Shown here: positions 53,047 to 61,761 of the stretch, piece after piece | Layout of the letters: every line of letters begins with the position of its first letter | Numbering within the stretch: the first letter of the stretch is position 1 | From: CAVZTX01 sp963778375 | Lineage (GTDB): Bacteria > Chloroflexota > Ktedonobacteria > Ktedonobacterales > Ktedonobacteraceae | Assembly (NCBI GenBank): GCA_963778375.1 | Contig: CAVZTX010000027.1 | Coordinates: 248,001 to 312,000 of the forward strand | Length of the DNA stretch: 64,000 nucleotides | Direction: 5' to 3' | Made by a program: the position numbers and the translations under genes | The notes under the pieces: generated by a model | Seen by the model: the letters and a program-made list of their open reading frames with translations, nothing else | The model's database searches: none | Told to the model about the DNA's origin: nothing

Positions 53047-55116
53047 CTACCAGCGCTTGAGCAGGTGTGCCACTTTGCCACCTGGCGTCAACTCGTAACG
53101 AATACGATCGGGGTTGATATCCTCAAACTGTGAGGCATTCTCAGCCGCAACCACAGTATCGCGAGGATGAACCACCTGCCAGACTTGCGCGGCGGTATCT
53201 GGTTTCTGCATTCGGTAGACGAAGCGACGAGGAATCTTCGACTTTTTTGCTAAATTCTCTGCCCTACTAAAAGTCTCCTTCGCCTGCTGATCCTCCAGAT
53301 AAGGATCAACCACCTCAAACATGCGCGGCGTTCGGCCCGCTGTGGACTTACGATCACCGACATACAGGAATACTACCGGTTTACCATCAGCATTACTAAT
53401 CGCATTACGGATAACTGCGTCATTGTGTTCATTCCCAGCCGTGAGCACAGCCAGAACAGAATCTGGCAGGCGACCTTCGACCCCCGTCGTGACAACCGGA
53501 ATACGCCCCGTCCTCTTATAATGCAGCATGTAGTTGAGGTACGCTACTCCCATCCCCAGGCCCGCCACAGTGCCACCAAACACGGTCGCTAATGGCTTGG
53601 CGACTAGATTAGTTGACCACGCAGTCGCAACCAATACGGTAGTCAATATACCAAGCCAGAAATCAATACTATACCAGAGAGTACGTAGCCTCCCTCGCCC
53701 TCCACGATAGGCAGTAGCCAGAGCCATTACTTCATTCGACTCAATTCCCCCCCGAGATGCAAATTCAATTCCCTCTGGCTGCATATCACCGGCATTTAAA
53801 GTCGTTGGAGTGGGGAGTGCGCTACTAATCACATCTCCATACGGCGTTGTCACACCTGCATGATCGTGCTGCTCAGCCATTATGGGTAAGTGATTCGCAA
53901 CCTCTCGCGCTGCTTTCCGCTCACGATAACGCACAATATCCAGCCCTAAGCACGTCAGGGTAAAGGCACCTAGCAAGCCAAAGGCATACATATCACCGAG
54001 GATATTAATATTTCCCTGCACAATTAGCAGCACTGCAATAGGAATACCGGTAGCGAGCGCAATCGAATAGTGAGGCGTGCCACGCGTCGTATTGCGTTTC
54101 AGGACAAATGCGGGAAAGAACTCCATGCGGGAAAGCGCTAAAAACACGTGATAGGCGCCGATAATCGCAGTATTGCTGGCAAACACCAGCAGCGCACTCG
54201 CGCTAATCGCCACCTCCGTCTGCAAGAATATACCTCCGAACTTTCCACCAAGCAGCGAAATAAGTTGAGCATTCTGGATGGAGTTAGCAGCGGCACTCGG
54301 CAGTAAAAGCGTCGAAAGCATGGTCAGCAGAGGACTTGTTAGACCAATCGTTAATACAACGAGCAAAAGTGCAATCCCCGCTACCCTCTTGCGCGGTGTT
54401 TTCATTACCGGCGAGAGTTGCGATATACTTTCCAGGCCGGAAAAGGCAAGAAAAGAGCTTGCAAATCCTACAAGTATAGAGACCGGCGCGAGAGTATGGT
54501 TCTCAAACATCTTAGGGAAAAGCGACAAGAAATACGAGAAGGAAATATGTGTGAAAACTGTTACAAGAATAGCAATATCACTTATAAACGCAATAACAGC
54601 TCCTACCAGGCTCACCTTTGCACTTTCGCTGATGCCCACCCAATTAAGGATACCGAGCAGTACCAGAATACCAACCGTAATCCATAGCACCAATGGCCCT
54701 ATTCCAGGAACAACGACGCTAAAATAGAGGATCCCCGAAAGACAACTAATCGCAGCAGTTAAGAAGTAATCCACCAGGATAAACATACCACCCAAGGCTC
54801 CCACCCAGTGATTGATGGCCTGCGCTGCAACCGTCACAACTCCCCCACCTTGTGGGAAGCGATGGGTCACTTCTGCATATTTCAGTGTGAGTAGCACGAA
54901 CACCGACATCGTCAATAACACAAAGAACCCTGCCAGGGTTGTTATTCCATGAGTCCCATAGAGGATACCAGGTGTGTAGTAGACAGAAGTACCAATATCC
55001 GCAAAGACAACTGCCCAGCAAAGGAGAGGTCCTAGCAAATTCTTACCGTTGCCATGCTCATCTCCCTGAGCAGTATTTGATGCTTTTTGTACCACCAATT
55101 CATGCGCCATAAACAT
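53047..55116 (-). CDS. APC family permease with C-terminal soluble domain
   Basis: The protein has 689 residues. The first 400 hold about twelve helices with VFADIGTSVYYTPGILYG (helix 1, substrate loop) and GFASSFLAFSGLESISQLSP. After a further pair of helices, the last 150 residues (VVFLYVGDRKSTAGRTPRMF and following) resemble a universal stress protein-like nucleotide domain, as in some amino acid/K+ permeases. Substrate unknown. ATG 55110 is an alternative start. Confidence 0.85.
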   Translation of the reverse strand: MFMAHELVVQKASNTAQGDEHGNGKNLLGPLLCWAVVFADIGTSVYYTPGILYGTHGITTLAGFFVLLTMSVFVLLTLKYAEVTHRFPQGGGVVTVAAQAINHWVGALGGMFILVDYFLTAAISCLSGILYFSVVVPGIGPLVLWITVGILVLLGILNWVGISESAKVSLVGAVIAFISDIAILVTVFTHISFSYFLSLFPKMFENHTLAPVSILVGFASSFLAFSGLESISQLSPVMKTPRKRVAGIALLLVVLTIGLTSPLLTMLSTLLLPSAAANSIQNAQLISLLGGKFGGIFLQTEVAISASALLVFASNTAIIGAYHVFLALSRMEFFPAFVLKRNTTRGTPHYSIALATGIPIAVLLIVQGNINILGDMYAFGLLGAFTLTCLGLDIVRYRERKAAREVANHLPIMAEQHDHAGVTTPYGDVISSALPTPTTLNAGDMQPEGIEFASRGGIESNEVMALATAYRGGRGRLRTLWYSIDFWLGILTTVLVATAWSTNLVAKPLATVFGGTVAGLGMGVAYLNYMLHYKRTGRIPVVTTGVEGRLPDSVLAVLTAGNEHNDAVIRNAISNADGKPVVFLYVGDRKSTAGRTPRMFEVVDPYLEDQQAKETFSRAENLAKKSKIPRRFVYRMQKPDTAAQVWQVVHPRDTVVAAENASQFEDINPDRIRYELTPGGKVAHLLKRW

Positions 55117-55501
55117 CTCTTATCATGAAAGGTAAATAGTAAATTAGAAGGGATATTACTAAGAAGAACACGTCTGCTACCCCTCAGTAGTGTCAACGAA
55201 ACCACTACATAAGTGTAGCATAGGCAGAATAAGACTAGCAAGCAATCGCCTTGGTAAAGACAAAAGTGCATACCCCTTTCATATACTGCTGCTGATCTAG
55301 CGTGAGAAGCGGAAACATCTACTTCTAAATGCTTTACATGCAGTTGAAGCACGGCTATTGTTACTTCATACACATTGATACGTTTCTATACAAAGGTGCG
55401 AAGCGACTACGTTAATTCTTCATAAGAGTAGAAACTCGTATACCCGCTGACAAAGGTTTTGTCAACGGGTATCCAGGAAAGCATACTATAAAGGAGAAAC
55501 C
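55117..55501 (+). promoter_or_regulatory. gap with a 5' leader hairpin before the 55502 gene
   Basis: TACCCGCTGACAAA (55441-55454) pairs with TTTGTCAACGGGTA (55458-55471) with one mismatch and a three-base loop, 20 bases before AAGGAG. No T run follows, so it is more likely an mRNA stability or attenuation element than a terminator. The remaining 320 bases show no gene. Confidence 0.45.
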
Positions 55502-56011
55502 ATGAATACAAATGGTAATGGCTTTGAGCTTATTATGCAAGAGGTACTTAGCCAACAAAAACTTATGGACGAATTAGAAACAGAAAATCGTGAATTACGC
55601 CGCCAGCTCGCAGAACTGCGCGAAGGCCGTGGCATCTTCGTAGAGATTCACGGTACACGATTTTCCTTGAATATGGAACCGGTTGTCGCTTCCTCTGATA
55701 GCACCCCAACACAAGAACTCGTTCCCGCTGTGGAGCAGCAACCCACAAGTACTATCGAGATACCCACAACTCCTATCCCTGAAGCATCGCTACCAGAGAC
55801 AGAGGAGGTACAGGAAGAGGCACCTGAAGAAGGTTCGCTTTTACCCTCATCTTCGTTCCTGGAAGAAATGCTGCTCGATGAATTCTCTTCCGTCGCCACT
55901 AGCCCTATGGCCATCTGGCCTGGTTCGGCTAAAAAATCGACACCCGCCAACGAAGAAGAGCAGAAAGCCTCCCTACGTCGTGAACTGGTCGATAGCTTCT
56001 TGCTAGAATAA
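55502..56011 (+). CDS. hypothetical acidic protein
   Basis: This 169-residue protein has an N-terminal coiled coil (QQKLMDELETENRELRRQLA), a short stretch GIFVEIHGTRFSLNM, a long Pro/Glu/Thr-rich linker and an acidic helical end (EEQKASLRRELVDSFLLE). No family recognised. AAGGAGAAACC lies before ATG 55502. Confidence 0.75.
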   Translation: MNTNGNGFELIMQEVLSQQKLMDELETENRELRRQLAELREGRGIFVEIHGTRFSLNMEPVVASSDSTPTQELVPAVEQQPTSTIEIPTTPIPEASLPETEEVQEEAPEEGSLLPSSSFLEEMLLDEFSSVATSPMAIWPGSAKKSTPANEEEQKASLRRELVDSFLLE

Positions 56012-56160
56012 GCAGCCTGATCCCCGATTATCATCCCGTAGGGGCAGCGCCTTGTGCCTGCCCTCACGTAGGATCTGTACTATCGTCCGTAGGGGCAGCG
56101 CCTTGTGCCTGCCCTCGCCAAGGATCTGCGGGTCGATAACTTCCTGCTAGAATAAGCCTA
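55980..56160. repeat. direct repeats after the 55502 gene, including a copy of its 3' end
   Basis: TAGGGGCAGCGCCTTGTGCC plus TGCCCTC occurs at about 56039 and again at about 56092. Beyond the second copy, GTCGATAACTTCCTGCTAGA with AATAAGC (about 56132) repeats the last codons and stop of the preceding gene (GTCGATAGCTTCTTGCTAGA at about 55988). A tandem duplication of about 145 bases would explain the pattern. Confidence 0.6.
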
Positions 56161-56169
56161 CGTTCCCTA

Positions 56170-57627
56170 CTAAATCTGGAAATTAGCCGTAGCCTGGCTA
56201 ATTGGCGGGCTACTACTCTGAGCCAGCATAATCAACGTAAATGACGTGCTGTCCTGCGGCATCAGAAAAATCACGCTTCCAGTTGTCCCTGCTGAACCGG
56301 CAGGGAAACTAGTAGGGAAATTTGTGTCTGTCGAGGGCGAGTTCGTGACACTTCCAGATTTCAAGCGAATGTAATCTCCCCAATACGCGTTAAAATCACT
56401 TGACGTCGGATTGTCAACGCTCAGTGTCACCACAACATAGCGCATGCCTTTCGTGGCCTGCGTTGCATTGTCACTCAGGCTCGCTGTAGCAGTTGTCACC
56501 GTCCAATTTAATCCCGCGTATTGGAACTTCACATTTGGGCTAACCGTCTTAGGTTGATACTGACTCAAATTAGCATTTGGACTCAGTGGAATATCCATCT
56601 GATTCTCAGTTGGCGTACCAAGACGCAGAACAAGCTTATTGGGAACAACCTGGCTAGACACAGGAAAATCGAGCCAATTGGTTCGCGATACGGAAGCATC
56701 GGGGCCAACATCATGTAGTTCATTAGCAGGTGCAACAATGGTTGATCCGTCGGGCAAGATTAAGCGGGTAGCATCAGAATACAAAAAGCTCCCGGAACGC
56801 GTAGTCGGATTGTGCTCCTGCAAGTTAACACGCACCACCCCCGGCTGCGAAATATCAGTATCGTCAGGAAAGCTATTTGCTTGCTGGACAGAACTAATCG
56901 TCATATCAATACTAGCGTAGGTTACCATCAAGTTTAGTTGTTCCGATGCAGTCACAGGTGAGCCACTACTAGTAGTCGCGGTTGTATTCTGCCCGCTGCC
57001 AGCAGTAGCAGTCTCGTTAGCCGCGCTTGTACTCTGTCCACCAGGATTAGTTGAAGTCGTATTCCCCCCATTCGATCCAGATTTTGGCCTCAAAAGCAGG
57101 AAACCACCAACGAGCAAGGCCAAAATCAGCAAAATACTTACAGAAGTGATAAGACGCCGAAGTGGCGAACGTTTCTGCACTCTCGCATAATCAGGCAACG
57201 GAGGAGTGCTCTGCTGAGTTGGCGACGAATAATACGACGATGACTGGGACTGCAAAGGAGGAGCATAAGGCACCTGCTGAGGCATCTGCACCATGGAATC
57301 AGCTGGCGGAGGTGGGGGTACACTCTGCTCAGTTGGGTTCTCTCGATAAACTGGATTACCGGAAGCCGGGATTGGAGATGGATAGGACGAACCTGAAAAG
57401 CTGCCCTGCGACTGATACGATTGATTATCGGGTGACAGGATTGTCGAACCATAGGCAGGTGGATTCTGCATATTAGCGTTCGCTATATACGCTTGATTAT
57501 CCCCTGCAGAAACCGTAGGATTGTTAGCATTAGGACTGATCACTGTCCCACAATTTGAGCAGAAACGCTGGCCCGCGGGCACAGAGCTTCCGCAGTTCGG
57601 ACAGAAACGAGGAGACGTCTGGGTCAT
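56170..57627 (-). CDS. zinc-ribbon membrane protein with DUF4352-like domain
   Basis: This 485-residue protein has two zinc knuckles at the start (FCPNCGSSVP and FCSNCGTVIS), a Pro/Ser/Gln-rich linker, one membrane helix (LITSVSILLILALLVGGFLL) and an outer part of two beta-rich domains. The last (FQYAGLNWTVTTATASLSDN to the end) resembles DUF4352/immunoglobulin-like telomere protein-type lipoprotein domains. ATG 57627 has AAGGAG nine bases upstream. Role unknown, possibly sensing at the cell surface. Confidence 0.78.
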   Translation of the reverse strand: MTQTSPRFCPNCGSSVPAGQRFCSNCGTVISPNANNPTVSAGDNQAYIANANMQNPPAYGSTILSPDNQSYQSQGSFSGSSYPSPIPASGNPVYRENPTEQSVPPPPPADSMVQMPQQVPYAPPLQSQSSSYYSSPTQQSTPPLPDYARVQKRSPLRRLITSVSILLILALLVGGFLLLRPKSGSNGGNTTSTNPGGQSTSAANETATAGSGQNTTATTSSGSPVTASEQLNLMVTYASIDMTISSVQQANSFPDDTDISQPGVVRVNLQEHNPTTRSGSFLYSDATRLILPDGSTIVAPANELHDVGPDASVSRTNWLDFPVSSQVVPNKLVLRLGTPTENQMDIPLSPNANLSQYQPKTVSPNVKFQYAGLNWTVTTATASLSDNATQATKGMRYVVVTLSVDNPTSSDFNAYWGDYIRLKSGSVTNSPSTDTNFPTSFPAGSAGTTGSVIFLMPQDSTSFTLIMLAQSSSPPISQATANFQI

Positions 57628-57783
57628 ATCCACTCTCCTTAAGGAGAACTACAAATAATTGCTGCTACCAAACACTATCTATATCTCAACCACGTCCCAT
57701 TGTAGCAGCAACCAGGGAGAATGTCTATGATCTATATTACCTATAACGTCGCCTCACCGCCTGTCATCCTTCGTTCCGCCATT

Positions 57784-57854
57784 TGTCATCCTGAGCGAGA
57801 GCGAAGGATCTGAGTCGCCGGACGCCGAGATCCTTCGCTTCGCTCAGGATGACA
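57784..57854. repeat. hairpin repeat, MITE/REP-like (copy 2)
   Basis: Arms 57784-57811 and 57828-57854 are inverted repeats with the same core as the element at 20117 (AGATCCTTCGCTTCGCTCAG). The left arm carries GAGCGAGAGCGAAGG, one base change in the core. The loop is unrelated to copy 1. Confidence 0.78.
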
Positions 57855-57878
57855 GGCCTAATCTCCAAATGTCTAAGT

Positions 57879-59624
57879 TCATCCTAAATTGCTTGACAGC
57901 ACCTTATAGAAATCCATCAGATTCGGCGTACCCAACCCGCTCGCGTAATCCCAGCCAGAAGTCGCGGGATAATACAGATTATTTCCACGCGTCACGTCGT
58001 AATAAGGATGCAGACCATTGGCATTATTAGAGACCATGTAGAACAGATCAGGGGAAGCGATAAACTTACCAACTTGCTGTAACAACCCCTCATTCACCAG
58101 AGCCAGTCCAGCCGCCCAGATAGGCGCGGCCGCGCTTGTACCACCAACTGCCCCCCATTGCCCCTGAAAGTACACAGCCAGATTAAAGGCCACCGCCGAG
58201 ATATCGGGCATCTGTCGGTGATTGCCGCCCGAGAACTGGTTGTTTACCCCTGTTGCATTCTGCCAATTTGGCCGTGCATACACCTGACTATTGCCTCCAC
58301 CACTTCCCCAATCATTCGTACACTTAAATGGATTCGATCCATCAGACCAAACTATCTCATTCGACCGGTTCTGACCTCCATCGATGCTCAATACCGTGCC
58401 CCCTACCGAAGTTGCCCAGGGATCACTTGCAGGGAAACTCACCGACAAACTACGATAGACACGATCAGTAAACGCTCCACAATCGCCGCTCGCGATAAAA
58501 ACCCGCATGTGTTCGCCTTGTGACAATACCTGTAAACTCTGGTCAATCGCTCTGAAATCATCCGAAGTGAGATCACTTTCAGCAGCCCCAAGGCTGATAC
58601 TCACCACATTGCCTGAATTGGCATTATTGGTATTATCGTTGATGATCTGCTGAAGCTCATCATTTACCTGCGTCCAAATGTCATAGCCAAAATCGCCATC
58701 CGTTTCATAATCAACAATGTTGATCGAACGCGCCAGGCCAGCGATCATCTGAATATCCAGTGTAGACTCCCCCAAAGCCTCGCTCGGCGAACCATCGACA
58801 TCCGCCACTTGCAGGTGGCCCTGAAAATTGATGCAGTCGAAGTAGTTCTGCACATCCTGCTGGTAAAATCCATCGATCTCGACCAGGTTGACCGTCATAT
58901 TCTCGCCATGCCAGCCCGAATTCCAGAGCTGATCAAACCCATACGCGTGCGCTACCTCTTTCGGCAACAACGTACCTCCTTGAGGACTACAATCCTGTGC
59001 CGGACGACTGCTTGTACTTGCAGCCTTGGGATGCTGTGTCACAACCGTACCCATATGCTGCGGTGGCACACTATAGTTATCAAGACCCGTAATCGCGGCA
59101 ATACTATCAACCAGGAATTTCGGCAATTTAGGCGCTGTCGCAGGTGCAAAGTAGGTGCGCCCATTTAATTTATGCATAACAAAGTGCGTCTGCATCAGCG
59201 TAGCAAAAGTCTTAGCCTTTGCATCAATGGAAAGATTTGTACGCAATTTACTCAAATTGAGCGCAATACCACCCAAATTGAAGAAACTTTTAATCTGTTG
59301 ATAGGTAGCATCACTGATACCTAGTTGATTCGCTAAATTCTCCAGGTGGGAAGGCTGCTTTGGCTGCACTTTCTGGCTGCCCAGCTTATTGAGCACACTC
59401 TGGCTAATCTTGAATGTAATACGCACATGCAGCACCTTTGTATCTGGCAACGGCCCAACAACCGGCGCATTGAGAGCCTGTGCAGGCAATCCCAAATCAA
59501 TCGGAACAAGCTGCAGAGACGTAGGCCCGCAACTCGTTAGCGGGAGCAGCAAGATGAGCAATCCAAGCACGCTCGCCACCATCCGACCGCATATCTGGCG
59601 AGAAAACATATCTTTAAACTTCAT
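57879..59624 (-). CDS. S53 family peptidase (sedolisin) lipoprotein
   Basis: The protein has 581 residues. A signal peptide ends in a lipobox (LLPLTSC, Cys near residue 32), so it is lipid-anchored outside the membrane. A pro-domain (about 55-200, VLHVRITFKISQSVLNKLGS) is followed by the catalytic domain: GESTLDIQMI (Glu and Asp), VFIASGDCGAF (oxyanion Asp) and GGTSAAAPIWA (Ser). DVTRGNN near the end fits the calcium site. Sedolisins work at acid pH. ATG 59624 has GGAGG about eight bases upstream. Confidence 0.9.
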   Translation of the reverse strand: MKFKDMFSRQICGRMVASVLGLLILLLPLTSCGPTSLQLVPIDLGLPAQALNAPVVGPLPDTKVLHVRITFKISQSVLNKLGSQKVQPKQPSHLENLANQLGISDATYQQIKSFFNLGGIALNLSKLRTNLSIDAKAKTFATLMQTHFVMHKLNGRTYFAPATAPKLPKFLVDSIAAITGLDNYSVPPQHMGTVVTQHPKAASTSSRPAQDCSPQGGTLLPKEVAHAYGFDQLWNSGWHGENMTVNLVEIDGFYQQDVQNYFDCINFQGHLQVADVDGSPSEALGESTLDIQMIAGLARSINIVDYETDGDFGYDIWTQVNDELQQIINDNTNNANSGNVVSISLGAAESDLTSDDFRAIDQSLQVLSQGEHMRVFIASGDCGAFTDRVYRSLSVSFPASDPWATSVGGTVLSIDGGQNRSNEIVWSDGSNPFKCTNDWGSGGGNSQVYARPNWQNATGVNNQFSGGNHRQMPDISAVAFNLAVYFQGQWGAVGGTSAAAPIWAAGLALVNEGLLQQVGKFIASPDLFYMVSNNANGLHPYYDVTRGNNLYYPATSGWDYASGLGTPNLMDFYKVLSSNLG

Positions 59625-59764
59625 AGATCGAACCTCCAAAGACAAAACCAATATATTCCTGCTTCTATCACGATAAGGTGATGGAAATCAATTCACTCCC
59701 AAACCCATAAAGTGATATAATAAGGAGGAGATTGGAAAGTATATTCTAAACAAGGAAAGAACCC

Positions 59765-61759
59765 ATGCCACCATTCAAAGTCGAAGCCCCATTCCAACCA
59801 ACCGGAGACCAACCCGAAGCCATTCAAGAACTGGTTGAAGGCATAAACAAGGGCCACAAAAAACAAACGCTGCTCGGTGTAACAGGCAGTGGCAAAACAT
59901 ACACCGTCGCAAAAATCGTCGAACAAATACAAAGGCCCACTCTCGTACTCGCACCTAATAAAACGCTCGCGGCCCAGCTCTTCAGTGAATTCAAAGAGTT
60001 CTTTCCCAACAACGCTGTTGAATACTTCGTCTCCTACTACGACTATTATCAGCCGGAGGCTTACATCCCTCGCACCGACACTTACGTCGAAAAAGAAAGC
60101 ATGTTGAACGAAGAAATCGAGAAGCTGCGCCTCTCCGCTACCCGTAGCCTCTTTGAGCGCCGTGACGTACTGATCGTCGCCTCCGTTTCCTGCATCTACG
60201 GCCTGGGTAGTCCAGAGGAATATGGCGAAGTCGTCCTCACGCTCAAGGTAGGCGAAGAGCGCCGCCGGGACAAAATACTGCGTCACCTCACAGAAATTCA
60301 ATACGAGCGCAACGACGCCAACTTCATCCGTGGCCGCTTCCGGGTGCGCGGCGACGTGCTGGAAATCTTCCCTGCCTACGAAGATGTAGCGGTACGCATC
60401 GAATTTTTCGGCGACGAGATCGAGCGTATGACCGAGATTGACCCACTCACAGGTGAAGTCCTGGGCAAACGCCAGCGCCTCAACATCTATCCCGCCAAAC
60501 ACTGGGTAACCACCCAGGATCGCCTCAACACAGCAATCGGCCTGATCGAAGCCGAACTGGAAGAGCGATTGGCAGAATTGGAAAGAGACGGCAAACTGCT
60601 CGAAGCCGCACGCTTGAAGCAGCGCACCAACTTCGATATCGAGATGCTCCGTGAAACTGGCTTCTGCTCAGGCGTCGAGAACTACTCGCGCCACTTAGCA
60701 GGGCGTGGACCTGGAGAACAACCCTGGACCTTAATGGACTATCTACCCGAAGAATACCTGCTGGTCGTGGACGAATCGCACGTAGCCTTACCCCAGGTAC
60801 GTGGCATGTTCGCGGGTGACCGCTCCCGCAAGCAAGTGTTGGTTGACTACGGTTTCCGCCTTCCTTCCGCGATGGACAACCGTCCATTAACGTTCTCAGA
60901 ATTCGAGCAGGAAATCAACCAGGCGCTCTTCGTCTCCGCCACGCCTGGTCCCTATGAACATGAACATAGTCAGGCAATTGTGCAGCAAGTAATCCGTCCA
61001 ACAGGCCTACTCGATCCCGAGATCAGCGTTCGACCCACCAAGGGACAAATCGATGATCTGCTGGCAGAGATTCGCAAGCGCGTCGAAAAGGGCCAGCGCG
61101 TCCTCGTCACCACGCTCACGAAAAAGATGGCCGAAGACCTGGCTGACTATATGCAAGAGCTAAGCATCAAAGTCCACTACTTACACTCCGAAATCGACAC
61201 TATTGAACGCGTCGATATTCTTCGTGATTTACGCCTTGGCGTCTACGACGTAGTCGTCGGTATCAACCTCCTGCGCGAGGGCCTCGACTTACCAGAAGTA
61301 TCGCTCGTCGCCATTCTCAACGCTGATAAAGAAGGCTTCTTGCGTTCAGAGGGATCACTGATCCAGATGATTGGCCGAGCCGCTCGCCACATAGAAGGCA
61401 GCGTAATCATGTACGCTGATAACGTCACCCGCTCAATGCAGCGTGCCATCGACGAAACCTACCGCCGCCGCAAAATCCAGACCGCCTTTAACGAGAGCAA
61501 CCACATCACACCGCGTGGCATCAAGAAGGACGTAAAAACTCTCTCCGAGCGCATCAAGGAAATGAGTGGAGTAGCTGCCGAAACCCTGGACGGCAAATCT
61601 GTCTCAGTCGCCCTCGCCGGTATCCCTAAAGACGAAGCCCTGCGCCTGATCAAAGACCTTGAGTCGCAAATGCGCACCGCCGCCAAACAACTCGAGTTCG
61701 AGAAAGCCGCGCAGCTTCGCGACCAGATCATCGAGATACGCAGGGCCATGGTCGAGTGA
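59765..61759 (+). CDS. uvrB: excinuclease ABC subunit B
   Basis: This 664-residue protein is the damage-verifying helicase-like subunit of nucleotide excision repair. It has Walker A VTGSGKTYTVAK, the beta-hairpin YYDYYQPEAYIPRTDTYVEK, VDESHVALPQ (Walker B), the helicase motif LLREGLDLPEVSLV and QMIGRAARH, and the C-terminal UVR helix pair (AAKQLEFEKAAQLRDQIIEI) that binds UvrC. Full length; AAGGAAAG precedes ATG 59765. Converges on the heme synthase gene with a 2-base gap. Confidence 0.97.
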   Translation: MPPFKVEAPFQPTGDQPEAIQELVEGINKGHKKQTLLGVTGSGKTYTVAKIVEQIQRPTLVLAPNKTLAAQLFSEFKEFFPNNAVEYFVSYYDYYQPEAYIPRTDTYVEKESMLNEEIEKLRLSATRSLFERRDVLIVASVSCIYGLGSPEEYGEVVLTLKVGEERRRDKILRHLTEIQYERNDANFIRGRFRVRGDVLEIFPAYEDVAVRIEFFGDEIERMTEIDPLTGEVLGKRQRLNIYPAKHWVTTQDRLNTAIGLIEAELEERLAELERDGKLLEAARLKQRTNFDIEMLRETGFCSGVENYSRHLAGRGPGEQPWTLMDYLPEEYLLVVDESHVALPQVRGMFAGDRSRKQVLVDYGFRLPSAMDNRPLTFSEFEQEINQALFVSATPGPYEHEHSQAIVQQVIRPTGLLDPEISVRPTKGQIDDLLAEIRKRVEKGQRVLVTTLTKKMAEDLADYMQELSIKVHYLHSEIDTIERVDILRDLRLGVYDVVVGINLLREGLDLPEVSLVAILNADKEGFLRSEGSLIQMIGRAARHIEGSVIMYADNVTRSMQRAIDETYRRRKIQTAFNESNHITPRGIKKDVKTLSERIKEMSGVAAETLDGKSVSVALAGIPKDEALRLIKDLESQMRTAAKQLEFEKAAQLRDQIIEIRRAMVE

Positions 61760-61761
61760 TA

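Noticed and set aside
59693..60502. Leftward 269-codon frame opposite uvrB
   Set aside because: It lies inside a highly conserved uvrB gene on the other strand and shows no domain.
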